Shown: positions 21,990-34,169, counted from the first letter of the stretch. The stretch: 64,000 nucleotides of DNA from Bryum argenteum (GCA_037043015.1 CM073321.1:18659001-18723000); one strand, 5' to 3'. Notes: a model not told the origin generated them from the letters alone. Numbers and translations are program-made.

Positions 21990-24096
21990 GTGGGTTGAGC
22001 TTCGTTTGGAATATTCGTTTATTCTTTTAATGAAATGGATTTTTTTCCTACTCTAAAGGGTATTCATCTTTAATTTCTGCAAATTGCTAATATATTCAAT
22101 CATTCTGTTTTTTTGCCTTGCTTTGTTTGCGCCTTTGAGGTGTGTCGGACGGAAGCTGATTGATTTCTGGACTTTCAAATTGTCCATAATTAGTTAAATA
22201 CCCGTTGATATTGATGAGACAAACAAGATGGAGGAGAAGGAGGCCCACGACCTTCCTTCTCCTACTCTAACTAGATTGAGTGGTCGATGATAGCTTGGAA
22301 ACAAGCTATTAAGTACAAAATGAGAGCCGCCAAAGAGGCGGCTCACCCTAAAGCCTAACTAAGGCTTAAGTCCTAACTAAAGCCTCCATGGATGAAGAAC
22401 CGCCACTCCACGCGCTCCGTCCTTGAAGCCTCCATTCCATCAACCACTTCATCAATGAATGTAGCCCCACATGCTACGCCAAGGTTAGATGGATGAGACT
22501 TACAACAATCAAATTTCAAACACAACATGGAAATCAAGGACTAGTTGTACAAAGCCCATGGTAAATCGCTCAATTCTAATTTAAGCAACTAACCCTATTT
22601 CTAATTTAGGATTCATTAGGGGGAATTTTTCCTCCTCTAGTTCTTCTCCATCATCAATTGGATCCACTGGGGAGAATTTTTCCTCCTCTAGTCCTTCCAC
22701 ACCCTAAAGCTTAAATTAGTCTTAAACGTCCCATCAAAGGCCTTGCAACAACTAACCCCTAATATACAAATTGCATTCAAAACTAAATCATTGTATATTC
22801 ATCAATTTACCTCAAGATGTCATGGTTTGCAAACAGTTCATTAATAAAAGTCATTATTAACAACACTTAAACAAGCTCACGCTCTCACGCTCTCACGCTC
22901 TCACACATCGCAAAAAAACCAATGGGGGAAGAAGAAGTACAATTTGGGTCCAACCTCAGTTGGACCCTTGGCCACTAAAATGGCCGTATCTCCCTTGTCC
23001 TTACTCTTCTTGAGGCAAGCTAGAAGTCTACAAAGAGCTAGCTTGATGATGTACATGAATCCGGAAGCACGTCCCTTGGTTCTTCCTACAACTTGAGTTA
23101 TGCGGCCTCAAAGTCAGGCCCTCCATTTGCCCTCCACAATAGACATGCTTCCACTTGATCGATCACTATTCCTCCGTCCATGATCCAAGAAGAGAAAGCC
23201 TAGGCTCTTTGGAAATCTGGCATCAAGATGCTTCTCCCCTCGAAAGGGCTTGCTCAAATTTGTCTCCTACTCATAGAAATCTTTCTTCGAGTCAGCGCCG
23301 CCTCTTCTTGCCATCCGCCGCAAGCCGGTGAAGTCCTCTTGGGAGATCCGCCATAGCTCCCATGTTGCTGCTCTTATGACCGCGCGCTTGGGCTCGTTGG
23401 AAAGCTGGCTTCAAGACGCTTTTCTACCTTAGAAGGCTTGCCCAAACTCGTCTCCAGCCAAACGCTACACCTTCCCAAAGTTGGCAGATCCAGATCTTGG
23501 TCGGGAAATCCACTCTCCTATCTACTACCCTAACCTACCCACACTCACACCTACACACAACCTTCACATAGATCCTACTTGCATGTTCTTCTCATACTAG
23601 GTCACACATTTCAAGTTTTCATAGCTACAACCGTAGAAGCATCTCTACTCACACACACACCTCCAACAAGAAAAGAGATAAAAAACTAGCAAACCCTAGC
23701 CAAGAAGTGAGAGGCGAAGTGGAAAGAAAATGAGAGAGAGAAAAAGAAATAGGACACCAAAGAAAAGATGAGGGGAGAGGGGGAAACATGAGAGGAATTT
23801 TCCTCTCTCGCATTCCTTCTTAGTACCTTGTTGCTTTCTCAATTACCTATCTACCTTTAACTCTAATACTACCTAACATCTAATATTCTTCAATTCTAAT
23901 GAATAAATTTAGTTATCCTTCCTAACATACAATTATGTAATTGTCACTAAGTTGCTATTCTCAATGTTTTTCATAATCATTCTAATAACTTTCTAACCTA
24001 ATTCTATAAATTCCAATTTAATGCATTTAGTCTATAAGAACAACACAAACTAGTATAATCAGATGTATTTTGCATCTAGATATTCAATAACTGATA
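21990..24096. other. No gene seen; low-complexity and LTR-like text
   Basis: No supported reading frame. Visible: a GAGCCGCC/GGCGGCTC hairpin at about 22324-22344, two copies of a GGGGA(G)AATTTTTCCTCCTCTAG phrase near 22620 and 22670, and an 8-bp CTCTCACG array at 22877-22905. Prose such as CCGTATCTCCCTTG and GGAAAGCTGGC resembles that of the solo LTRs, so part may be an old LTR, but I found no termini. Confidence 0.4.
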
Positions 24097-24120
24097 TGTG
24101 AGCCATTCGGATGGCTCACA
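24097..24120. repeat. Palindrome at the left edge of the gag-like ORF copy A
   Basis: TGTGAGCCAT (24097-24106) and ATGGCTCACA (24111-24120) are perfect inverted arms around TCGG. Homology with the copy at 31300 onward starts immediately to its right, so this marks a breakpoint or element edge. Confidence 0.6.
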
Positions 24121-25400
24121 CGAGGACCTCAGCCAGATAGGTTGCGACGAGTTTTGCAACGATCCTTGGGATATTACGGACCCAAAGATCATCAAAGAGG
24201 CAGTCAGCAAGCAGTGGCCGGAGGAAAACACCAAGATCACAAGCTGCGCGGCAACCGGAGAACTCGACGCCGTGGCATTGGAAGGCGACCTACCACTTTC
24301 CGACTCGGGATGTGGGATACGTCACAAAGAAGGGAGACAAGGGGCTGAGGAGTCGATTTCGGAGTCCGCCCTATACCGAGGATGGCTTCAAGCTCGATCA
24401 ATGCAAGAACAATCGAGAGCGGAGGCTACTCTGGTTTTACGGTGCCGATCTTCAATCCGTACAAGCCCACTTCTTGCACGATCAAATTGATGAAGTTGAT
24501 CTTGTAGAGTTATGACGGCAAGGAGAGGATCGGGTGGCACCACATCATCAGCAAGGTGATGTAGAAGAAGGAGGCCAAGATCGGCAACTGGAAGGGCTGT
24601 CCGTTGACACCCTATCTCTACCACCTATACGTCCGGTATGGCCTTCTTACCATCTGGTAAGTAGCAATTTGGGACAAGCTACAACTATTGGAGGTTGGCC
24701 CTCCCTATGTCGATTAGCCTTCGGAGCCCTAGGAGGAGGATCCGGATAGACCGGTCATCGACTTGGAGGGATTCGTGGAGTACATCAAGACGACCCTGCA
24801 GAAGAAAAAGAAAAAGGCTGATCGGAATGAGGTCGGGCTCAGCAGCGCACCTCAAAGATCTACCCTGCGGCAACCGGCAAGACGGTGGCCAACAACCCGG
24901 TCGCCACGGACGACCGATGTAATATCGTCAAACTTCATGCCCTACGGAGGTGATGAGGAGGAAGAAGAAGAGGAGCAAGAAGAGGAGACTCCTCTGATCC
25001 AGTGGAGGACGAGGGCACAACAAAGGCGGGCCGAAGCGGTGACAGTGACCAGAGGAGAGCAATCCGAGGAAGAGGACGATTTGGAAGAAGATGAGGAAGG
25101 AGAAGCTGGATGGGAGACCCGTGCGCGACCTAGAACGAGTGCTGCAAGGAGGAAGAGGAAGTTCACACTTTGGTTGGCGAGAGTGCAGACTCCTACCCGG
25201 TCGCATGCAAAAGAGAGAGGACACCCAGATTGGTAGCCACACGAGGATGAGTGGGCACTACAGAAACTGCGTCAACAACCCGAGCTTCTGGACAAGTGCA
25301 TGCAGGAGGGAGAGTGCCGAATTTGAAGCTGAAGGCAAAGAGAAAGATGAAGGAGGCTAGTGTTGAGGCTGTTGGTTCGAAAGATGGAGGCAACAACTTA
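24119..25400 (+). pseudogene. Acidic LTR-retroelement ORF, copy A (5' truncated)
   Basis: Diverged copy of the ORF at 31221-34160. Shared segments: CCTCA.CC.GATNG.TGCGACGAGTTTT, a long stretch from CAATCCGTACAAGCCCAC to GGCAAGGAGAGGATCGG, an acidic Glu-rich region (24950-25110) and LKLKAKRK near 25330. The frame is broken several times by TAG codons and shifts. No catalytic motif; the basic and acidic patches suit a nucleic-acid or chromatin binding role, but that is speculative. Its downstream end lies within 20 bp of the tRNA-Asp primer-binding site, which raises the question whether this ORF lies in an LTR. Confidence 0.5.
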
Positions 25401-25410
25401 AGGAAAACTT

Positions 25411-25429
25411 TGGCGCCGTTGCCGGGGAT
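25411..25429 (+). promoter_or_regulatory. Primer-binding site, tRNA-Asp
   Basis: TGGCGCCGTTGCCGGGGAT is the reverse complement of the 3' 19 nt (with CCA) of plant tRNA-Asp(GUC), as used by Athila-type and related Gypsy elements. It should mark the position just after a 5' LTR and before gag at about 25485. Confidence 0.85.
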
Positions 25430-25484
25430 TCTAAAGCTGTGAAGCAAAGAATTATATGAGTGGACGCTAGTTTTTGTAGATACG

Positions 25485-27130
25485 GTGGAGCACGCAGGAG
25501 ATTGGAGACCTGGCGAGCTAATCAGGCAGAATTTGCAAGTGCGAGTCTGGCTGAATGACGGAGAAGTCTGCAGAGGTATACCAGCAAATCGCTTCATGGC
25601 TCAAGGGCTAACCAGCGATCTGGAACCACGCCACATCACCCGATCTAATAGAAGAAGTACTATTCATGCAATAACCCTCACGGCCCTAGCACAGAAGTTC
25701 GCGTACGTCCGAGAGAAGAGTCTCTACGCCGCACCACCAGAAGAGGTAGTCGCACCCGTTACGGAATTTAACATTTCCGCACCTTATTCGGGTGTTGAGA
25801 TACTAGCTGCACCGGAGGAAGAAGGAGGACTGGATGAGATGGACTCTCCTGCCGGTGAGAGAAGGACTGTCCCACTCACTTGCCTGAAGTACAATCGATT
25901 CCAGGGAGACGGCAGCAACGACGTGGAGGAGTGATTGGTCAAATTCACGGCTACCGCCAACGCCAACCAGGAGGATCCGAAATCCCGGTTAAGGGTGTTC
26001 TCTGGATTGCAGAAGAGAGAGGCTCTGAAATGGTACTTGGATGTTCCGGACGAAGTACGAGCCAAGTGGCGAGAGCTCACGGATATGTTTGTCTACACAT
26101 TCCGGGAAGCTGGAGGAGAAGCAACGGCTCTCGGCCGATTGAGGAAGATCACGAAAAAGAAGTCTGGAAACGTCCGACAGTACGACCAAAGGGTGAAATC
26201 ACTGATCAACAAAGTCACTATGGACATTGCTCTGGTTGTGGCCATTCAATGGTATATAGCCGATCTTCCCAGCGATATGGCTTTCCAGATCCGGAGGACA
26301 AAACCGGCTACACTCCGGACAGCAATGGAGGCTGCTTAGGACTATAAAGATTCGGCCTTGTCATTGCGCGACCCCCCAAAGAAGGAGAAAAACAAGAAAC
26401 AACGCGACCAGGACAAGAAGAAGAAGAAAGAAGAGCCAAAGTCGGACAACTCCGAGGTAGACAGTAACTACGAGAAGGAGTCGGAGGAAGAGGGAGAACC
26501 GGATAGTGAGTCGGATCTCCCCAAGAAGTCTAGTAGCAACAAGGCGACAAAATCCGGTAAAGAGAAGGCGACCATCAAGATCAAGGTCGAACCGGAGGAT
26601 GGTATGAAGCAGATCCTGGATGAACTTCGCGCCATTAAGGTCAACCTTACGGAAAACCGCGCGCCCCGGAAGCTTCCCTCCGGTACCAGATCGAATGTGT
26701 GGTGTTTTTGATGTCAAGAACTGGGACATTTCGCCACAGACTGCCCTCACGCTACAGCTAAGAAGGCAGTGCACTTTGTGGAGGCGGAAACCGGAGTAGA
26801 ATACACCATGCTTGAAGATGATGGTTATGCGGATGGTGATGTCTAGTACATCTTCTAAGTCCAAACCGGATACGGGCGCGGCAGAGGTACATCCCCACGA
26901 CAAGGCGGCGGTCTAAGCCAATCCGGTCAGGGGAGAGGCACTTCTTCTAATGCTCCTCCCGGGGAGCCCGGACTTACAGCTATCTGGAGAATGTCCATTG
27001 CTACCAATGTGGTAAATATGGCCATTACGCTACCGGATGCATGAATCCGCCCCTACAGGGTAACGGAGCCATGCCTACCCTACCGTGCCAGCATTGCCAC
27101 GACTATGGTCACCGGGAGACCAGCTGTCCA
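25485..27130 (+). pseudogene. Gypsy gag with three zinc knuckles
   Basis: One frame runs from 25485 to about 26900, broken by TGA at about 25932 (Trp expected), TAG 26337 and TGA 26709 (Arg expected), then TAG and TAA near 26848-26860. The segment at 25940-26330 has the W...F and LRKI layout of retrotransposon gag (PF03732). A Lys/Glu-rich linker follows (26358-26560). Zinc knuckles of the CCHC type lie at about 26702-26740 (CF*CQELGHFATDC), 26999-27040 (CYQCGKYGHYATGC, after a frame change) and 27086-27127 (CQHCHDYGHRETSC). Gag binds and packages element RNA. Three knuckles is more than the one or two usual in plant Gypsy gag. Confidence 0.7.
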
Positions 27131-27599
27131 AAACCGCTGCGACAAAGAGTCGTTCCGAAGATGGTGGATGAGTTGCCCCGGGAGATAATTGCGCTGAATT
27201 ACGCACACTCGGCCGAGTGGAATATCCGCGCAAATGATGCCAAGAGGTGGATCTGCCGGTTGAGGAGGATGTTGCAATCAATATGGTCTCCGCTCGCAGC
27301 TCCACCAAGGATGGTGCGGATTCTGATTCTCGGCGTAAGAAGAAGAACACGCGAGCCAATCGGAAACGCAGTGACAATTCGGAAGGTCACTTTGAGGAGG
27401 TATGAATCCGGAAGGTCACTTTGAGCAACTAGTCATTAGATAATCTATCCCCAGTAGAAGTAAAGAAAGGAATAATTTATGATAAGTTAGCTATAGACAT
27501 TAGCAATGAAGTTAGGAAATCGTAACCGGATCTGGACCCTAAGCCATTGGCAAAGAAGGTCTGGTTTGTAGATGATCCGGTAGTACTAAAACCCGGTCC

Positions 27600-28170
27600 C
27601 AAAGCGAGAGTTGACGAGATCGACATTCTACAGGATGTCGAGGACCAACGTGCCTATGTCACCATTGGCCAGCTATTCCACGACAATTTCAACTACTAGA
27701 AGATCACCCGGGAAGCTTGGATACAACAAAGAAAGAAGAGGTACAAGCTTCCCGATCGTGGCTGTCAACTTTGCCACCATCGAGGACTACAGAGCTCTGG
27801 AGACCACTATCGAAGGCTCGAAGCCGACGGGTGCAATATGCACAACGTTCTTGTCGATGGCGGATCTGGAGTCAACCCCATGTTGGAGGACACCGCATAT
27901 AACCTCGGGTCCACAATAGTGGAGCAAATAGGGCTGCTGTTGAGGATGGTGGATCAATCCTGAATAATGTCGGTTGGGCTACTATCCCAGATCCCTTCCC
28001 GGGTGGATAAGCATAGTTATTTGCTTAACTATGTGGTCATCCAGGTAGATGAGGGCAGACCCTTCCGGATGCTGTTAGGCCGACCCTGGCTCTATCTTGC
28101 CAAAGTAGTAGTGGACTGGCGACAGAAGGAGTTCCAGGTGGGGCAACCTCGGACCCGGATACCCTGAAAA
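27600..28170 (+). pseudogene. Gypsy protease region
   Basis: The frame near 27839-27910 contains NVLVDGGSGVN, matching the D-(T/S)-G type active site of retropepsins with a DGGS variant common in plant Gypsy elements. The frame is broken by TAG near 27698 and by a shift near 27960. The following 27967-28167 frame has LLGRPWLY, a motif that follows the protease core in many Gypsy polyproteins. Confidence 0.6.
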
Positions 28171-28592
28171 CACACTGCCTACAAAAGAGAGACCAGCGAG
28201 ATGGAGGACTACACCTCGGACTAGTCAGAGTCTGAACCGGAATCCCAAGCGTGTTACCTAATCGAGGAATTTCCCGATATAGTTGAAGGAATTTCCAGTT
28301 TCCGAAGTAGATTCCGGAGGAGATACTTGTCTTATAGTCAAATCTACACCAGGAAGCGAAGACCGACATGGAGGATCGTTTGCTGGGCGAGGAATGTATT
28401 GCCCTCTCTGACAAATGGGTCTGCCAACAATTGACAAATCCGGACACCCAACCGACACGGCTGGGAGGAGGGAGCCACCTGTCATGGGGTACACTCGATC
28501 CAGATCCGAAGGAAAAGGGACCCGAGAGATAAAAATGTAGTTTCACCTAAGGACTACAAGGAGATGGAGATCCGACGAGCAGGAAGTTCTAC

Positions 28593-29620
28593 GTGGGGAA
28601 GACGTTGACCTCGGAAGAGAAGAAGGAATGCCGTCAGATTCTGGCGGAGTATTTTGATGTATTTGCATACGCCCCTAGCGACCTGCGAGGAACTCCTTTG
28701 CATTTGGGAGAACACGAGATCAATCCGAACGACGGAACTGTTCCGGTCTGGCAGCGTCAGTACCGGCTAAATCCAAAATACTCGCTGATGGTGAAGGAGG
28801 AGATCAACTGGTTGCTAGAAGCTGGTTCATTTACCTGGTTTACAACTCGGAATGGGTCTACCTGATTGTAGTGGTCACAAAGAAAACTGGAGCAGAAGGG
28901 AAGGTGAAGATCCGGGTATGCCAGGACTTCCGGAAGCTGAATGCTACTACCAAGGACGACTACCCGCTGCCCTTCACAGATGTCATCCTGGACCGTGTAG
29001 CCAGTCGAGAACTATACAGTTTCTTCGATAGATTCTCCGGTTACAATCAAGTCTCCATTCGGGCGAGCGACCAGCTCATGACGACTTTCACTATAGAATG
29101 GGGGACCTACGCATTTAACCGAATGCCATTCGGACTTTGCAATGCACCCGGTACCTTCCAAAGATTAATGATAGATATCTTTAAAGATTTCCTACAACAA
29201 TTTCTCTAGGTCTTTATCGACGACTTTGCTGTGTTTGGAGACCGGAAGAACCATCTCTCTCATCTTCGCTAGACTTTCCAACGTTGCAGGGAGACAGACC
29301 TAAAGCTGCACTCCGATAAATGCATTTTCGGCATGGAAACCGGATTGCTGCTCGGTCATGTCGTCAGTCGCAGAGGTTTGCAAGTGGATACAAATAAGGT
29401 CAAGGTGATCTTGACCCAGTCCCCACCCCCAAACGTGCGAGAAGTCCGAGGTTTTCTAGGCTGCGTCGGACACTACTAAAGGTTTATTGATAACTACGCT
29501 TGGAGGGCACCACCCCTGACCGAGCTACTAAAGAATGACAAACCCTCTCTGTAGACATCCGCACGACAGGCCGCCTTCGAGGATTAAAAGAAGCAACTGG
29601 TCAGCGCTCCATCATCTGGG
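28593..29620 (+). pseudogene. Gypsy reverse transcriptase
   Basis: Conserved RT blocks in order: a conserved YAPSDLRG stretch ahead of the core, VCQDFRKLN (about 28918), FDRFSGYNQ (about 29025), FGLCNAPGTFQRLM (about 29128) and the catalytic FIDDF (about 29215, the YXDD-type box). Then LGHVVSRRGL and RGFLGCVGHY, typical of the thumb/connection. Interrupted by a frame change near 28860 and in-frame TAG or TAA at about 29206, 29269, 29477, 29551 and 29586. The sequence resembles plant Athila/Tat-like RTs, consistent with the tRNA-Asp primer site. Confidence 0.8.
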
Positions 29621-29649
29621 ATGAGAAGAAGTATGTCTAGAGTTGCGAT

Positions 29650-30604
29650 TAGTGTCAAAGGAGGGGGGGCACCACAAGTCCAAAGTCACTGGTCGTTGAC
29701 CCCTATCATCCCCTTAGCCCCTTTTATGAAATGCGGGATTGATTTTATCAGACCCGTTAAGCCGGTCAACAGTGACCGGAAGAGGTATATAATCCTGGCC
29801 ACGGATTACGTTACAAAATGGGTGAAAGCACGGGCAATGTGAGGCAATGACGCCCATATTGCAGCGCGGAATCTCTTCGAGAAAATGATGACGCGTTTCG
29901 GGTACCCCCTAGAATTGGCGAGGGAGCGGGGCAAGCACTTCATAAACGATATTGTGGAGGATGTCACCAACTGGTATGCCATCAAACACCGCAAGACCAC
30001 CCCTTACAAATCTAATGCTAACAACCTTACGGAGAGATCAAATTGCATCATCAGTAAGATCCTCAGCAAAATGGTGTCGGCATACAAAGTCGACTAGGAC
30101 CGGAAGTTGCCATACGCCGTGCATGGGTACAACACATCGGAGAAGACCACAACCGATAAGACCCCGTTTTTTATGGTGTTCGGCCAGGAATGCATCCACG
30201 GGATTGAGATGAATATCGAATCCCACCGGGTCATGGCAATCCGGATGAGAGAGCGGGTGGAAGACAACACTCCCCGACTGATGGCTATCGACAATTTTGA
30301 GGAGTTAAGAAACGAAGCCATTGAGAGGAACCGGACAGAGCAAGAAAAGAGGAAAGTAATCTTTGATAGTCGCCTTCCGCAAGACCATGGAATCCGAGAA
30401 GAGATTTTGTTCTTACTATACGATAGTTGGTTCATGGATTTCCCCGGAAAGCTTCATACCCGGTGGATCATACCTTACAAGGTCAAGGTGGTTTTTGCTG
30501 ATGGATTGCTACAGTTGGAGGATCTACAAGGTAAAATCTACCCGGGTGAATGGGTCTCTCGTCAAGAGGTACCACCCGGAGACAATTATAAAGGAGGAAC
30601 CTGA
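29650..30604 (+). pseudogene. Gypsy integrase core
   Basis: Picks up abruptly after the RT thumb: most of RNase H and the integrase zinc finger are absent, implying a deletion near 29630-29680. Integrase core: the first Asp in GIDFIRP (about 29740), then ARERGKHF (about 29925) where most integrases have DRG or SDxG, so the second acidic residue is Glu, and the terminal Glu in NNLTERSN (about 30020). TGA 29838 and TAG 30097 break the frame. The C-terminal part at 30107-30604 is one open frame ending KGGT with an IYPGEWVS segment. Confidence 0.75.
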
Positions 30605-30691
30605 TTCTGATCTGGAAGACGCCTCAGCAGACAAATTTCAGTTAAAATGGTTACTACGGAGATAAATCTGTTCGCGGAGACGCTCACATTT

Positions 30692-31220
30692 AAGAAAGGG
30701 GTAATGTCGAACCTTGTTCCCCAAAACTTTGAATTTTGTTGTGTGTTTAGGGTTTAAAGCAGAATTTTAATGGCTAGGAATAAAGACCGGATGGCTAAAA
30801 CCGGTTAATTAGTAGTTCTTTAGTGTGGGGGCCAACCGGATTGACCTTAGTAGATTATTAGGTCTACCGGGAAAGTCGTAGTCCGGTTCCCCTCGGGTCT
30901 GTCGGTCGTACGGTCCGGATAGGCCCCCACAACTAGAGTAGTAGCCGGAGTACTGTCAGGGGAGTCGGAATGGCGGCGCAACCACAAATGTCCGGATTTC
31001 TGCTTTTAAGTGCTGCCACCACCAATTACTCACACTCCGCAAGCAATTCGTACGCCCGCAGTGCACCTTCACTTCCCCGCGCGCAAATTGCACTGCTCAC
31101 TTTGAATTTTGTGTTTCTAGTTGGTATTCTGGACAATAGGGTTTGTGCGGAGGAGAGTCTGGAGAGAGGAGAGTTCTGAGCGAGAGCAGGGAGTTTGGAA
31201 GAGGAGGAAATATTGTGTTA
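30692..31220 (+). mobile_element. Polypurine tract and LTR-like start
   Basis: AAGAAAGGGG then TGTCGAACC at 30705 has the form of a polypurine tract and 3' LTR start. The sequence up to 31220 is noncoding, with CCGG-rich phrases and a TTTTGTGTTTCTAG that might be a splice acceptor. It leads directly to the ORF at 31221, so it also looks like the promoter and leader of that ORF. Confidence 0.45.
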
Positions 31221-34160
31221 CCATGACGCGAAAGAGAGACGATTCGCTGTGGAGGGTGGAGAAACCGATTCCCATCAATATGGTGAAACTGGATTTCTCG
31301 CGGAGCAAGAAGCACGTGACGGAGCTATGGGAGGACCTCACCCGGATGGACTGCGACGAGTTTTTCAACGTTCTCCGGAATATTACGGACCCGATGTCGG
31401 ACCCTATTTTTTTGGATTGAGTATTCTATATGTATAATGCGCAATAAGAGTAAGTATAGTGTTTAGAATCCGACCTAAGTATGTTGTAAGCTATATATTA
31501 TTTGCTTTGTCTCCCTTTGAGGTCGAGTGCTTAGAAGTTGTATCTACTGTTGCTCACTTATAAGTTGGTGGTTAGGAATCCAGATTCCCAGCTAGCCAAT
31601 CCTCAATCCGTACAAGCCCACCTCCCGCACGATCAAATTGATGAAGTTGATTTTGTGGAGTTATGACGGCAAGGAGAGGATCGGATGGCACCACATCATC
31701 AGCGAGGTGATGTAGAAGAAGGTGGCCAAGATCGGCAACTGGAAGGGCTGTTCGTTGACACTTGACACCTTATCTCTACCACCTGTACGCCCAATATAGC
31801 CTTCTAACCATTTGGAAAGTAGCAATTTGGGACAAGCTACAACCATTGGAGGTTGGCCTTCCCCACGTTGACCAGCCTTCGAAGCCCAAGGAGGAGGATC
31901 CAGATCATCCGGTCAACGACCTGGAGGGATCTTCGGAGTACGTTAAGGCGACCCTGCACAAGAGGAAGAAGAAGGCTGATCCGAATTTGGTCAGGCCTGC
32001 AGTGCACCCCAAAGATCTACTCCGCGGCAACCGGCAAGACGGAGGCCAGCAATCCGGTTTACCCGGGCCACTGAGGTAATACCATCTGTATTCATGCCCT
32101 ACAGAGGTGACGAGGAGGAAGTACAAGAAGAAGAAGAGCAAGAAGAGGAGACTTCCCTGATCCAGAGGAAGACGAGGGCACAAAAAAGACGGGCCGAAGC
32201 AGTGGCAGAGGCCGGAGGGGAGCAATCCGAGGAAGAGGACGATCACGAAGAAGATGACAAAGAAGAAGATGAGGAAAGAGACGCTGGATGAAAAACCCCC
32301 GCCCGGCCTGGAATGAGCACTGCAAGGGTCAAGAGGAAGTTCACACCTAGGTTGGCGAGAAAGCAGACTCCTACTCAGTTGCCTGCAAAGAGGAGGGGGA
32401 CACTCAAATCAGTAGCTACACCAGGATTAGTGGCCACACCGGGAATTGCATCAACAACCCCAGCTTCCGAACAGGTGCCTGCAGCACGGAGAGTGCCAAA
32501 TTTGAAACTGAAGGCAAAGAGGAAGAAGAAGAAGGTTAGTGCTGAGGTTGTTGGTCCGGAAGATGGAGGTGAGGAAGAGGAATTCCCGGATCCCACTGTC
32601 ATGCAGGATCCAGAATCTACCCCCGTGAGAAACAAACCGACCCACTCTCTTGGAGGAGACGTTTGGAGACCGGTAAGGCGATCATGCAGGAGCCAGAGGC
32701 ATCTCGCCGACTCAGAGAACTAGAGCAGACGGGGCCACCAAAGCTAGTCAAGCCAGCCGTACGGGACCCACCAGAGATGCTCAACCGGACTGTGCCAGCT
32801 CTAGTCGTCGAAACAACTGCCCCGACGCTACCCCAACCGTTCTACGGGATTCCCAGTGAGGGTATTCTAATGCCCATCCGGTTTGCCATGGAGATCGTGG
32901 AACAGGAGACCCGACAGTTGTTCGCTTCCAAAGTACACCTCGGCCAGATTTTCTGGACACCGAACGTTGGGCGTTACGCAGAGTTTGTGGAGGACCTAAG
33001 TAAGCAAGTAGCAGAGTTGCGGGCCGGAAAGGTAGACGCAAGACGAGAGGCGAAAGCCTTGCAGAAGACTGAAGGAGAATAAGAGTGTAATCTAGGGACT
33101 GCAGATTATCAACCGGACAGTGTTGCAGTCGTTGGAAAAGCTATTCCGAGCGGATGGAGAGGTCCGGAAAAAGGCAACGCTTTACGAGGCGCACCTGGCA
33201 TTGGATGACTCATCTCAATCGGTGGAGCTACTCTAGAGACACGCTATGGGAGTCAATCAGGCGTTGAAGGAATTCCGGGTGCTCACGGGTAAGCTTTTAT
33301 CTGCCCTTTCCTCTACAGGTCTGCGGGACGTTATTCCTCCGACAAACATCGTACCAGCTTGAGTCCCAGAGTCCGTCAAACCCGAACTCCTGAATCCCGT
33401 TGACGTCCCGATGCCTGGAGTCGTCAGTCTAGCAAGAATAGCAAGTCCACAGGGGGATACCGGACAGGTTACCCCAACCAAAAGAGACGTGGAATCCGCC
33501 CTACCGGTGGAGACCAGCCCTCTCGGACCCTAGGAGGACCACGAGGAGTTGATTGTCACCGAAAGTGTCCCAGTCAACCCCCATGAAGAGAGTGTTGAGG
33601 AACCTTTCATAGAACCGATTGTAGACCCGGTAGTTCCACCTGTAGTGCAACCGGTAGTGAAATTGGTAAAGAAATCGGTAATACAACCGGTTGTGGAGAC
33701 GTTGAAAGACCCATACGAGATACTTCCTCTCCAGGAGCCAATCAAAGTGATTTCGCGGGAGGAGAGTACATAGGTGGAGCCACCCGTGCCGATTGTCATA
33801 CGGTTGCCCGCGACCCTTGGATTGGTGGAGTAGAGCGTGGCTTTGAACGTGCTATCCCCGCTGCGCAGCCTAAGTGGTCAAACCGGGGCTGAAGATACCA
33901 AACTGGAGGAGGAACATTGTTCCGGGGAGTCCACACCCATGGAGGCAAAGGCTTGGACTCCGACCCGGAGCCCCAACCGCGCAAGTGCACTTGCTGGGAC
34001 CCAACAGGCTACAGCATCAGCGATGGGACCACCACCCGCAAATCCACGGATCCAAGAAGCTCGATCGATAAAGAAGGCTGCGCCACCTTCCACCTTAACT
34101 GGACCAGTGGTAGAAGAGTGCGTCACTTACTCCGGAAACCTCGGATTCTGGATATGTAGA
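31221..34160 (+). pseudogene. Acidic LTR-retroelement ORF, copy B (longer)
   Basis: Starts MTRKRDDSLWRVEKP at 31221 and reads to about 31420, where about 190 bp of unrelated sequence replaces part of copy A. Homology to copy A (24119-25400) resumes at about 31600 and ends near 32575. Beyond it the ORF continues with new content: a helical, charged stretch (32690-33080), a Pro/Val repeat region (33600-33680, PVVPPVVQPVVKLV) and a Ser/Pro tail. Frame changes occur near 32290 and 32660, and TAG codons near 33530, 33770 and 33830. No catalytic domain. Function unknown; a gag-like or accessory protein is possible. Confidence 0.45.
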
Positions 34161-34169
34161 ATCTGATGA

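Larger units (their letters stand above)
25411..30705 (+). mobile_element. Decayed Ty3/Gypsy retrotransposon internal region
   Basis: From primer-binding site to a polypurine tract (AAGAAAGGGG at about 30692-30701) followed by TGTCGAACC at 30705. Order is gag, protease, reverse transcriptase, integrase, as in Ty3/Gypsy. Many nonsense codons, several frameshifts and a deletion remove any coding capacity. No intact 5' LTR was identified. Confidence 0.75.

Noticed and set aside
22870-22910. Short regular CTCTCACG array considered as a CRISPR-like array.
   Set aside because: A simple 8-bp tandem repeat with no spacers, in a plant-type genome.
31097-31368. Minus-strand ORFs opposite the start of ORF copy B.
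   Set aside because: No recognisable content, and the plus frame beginning at 31221 is shared with copy A.
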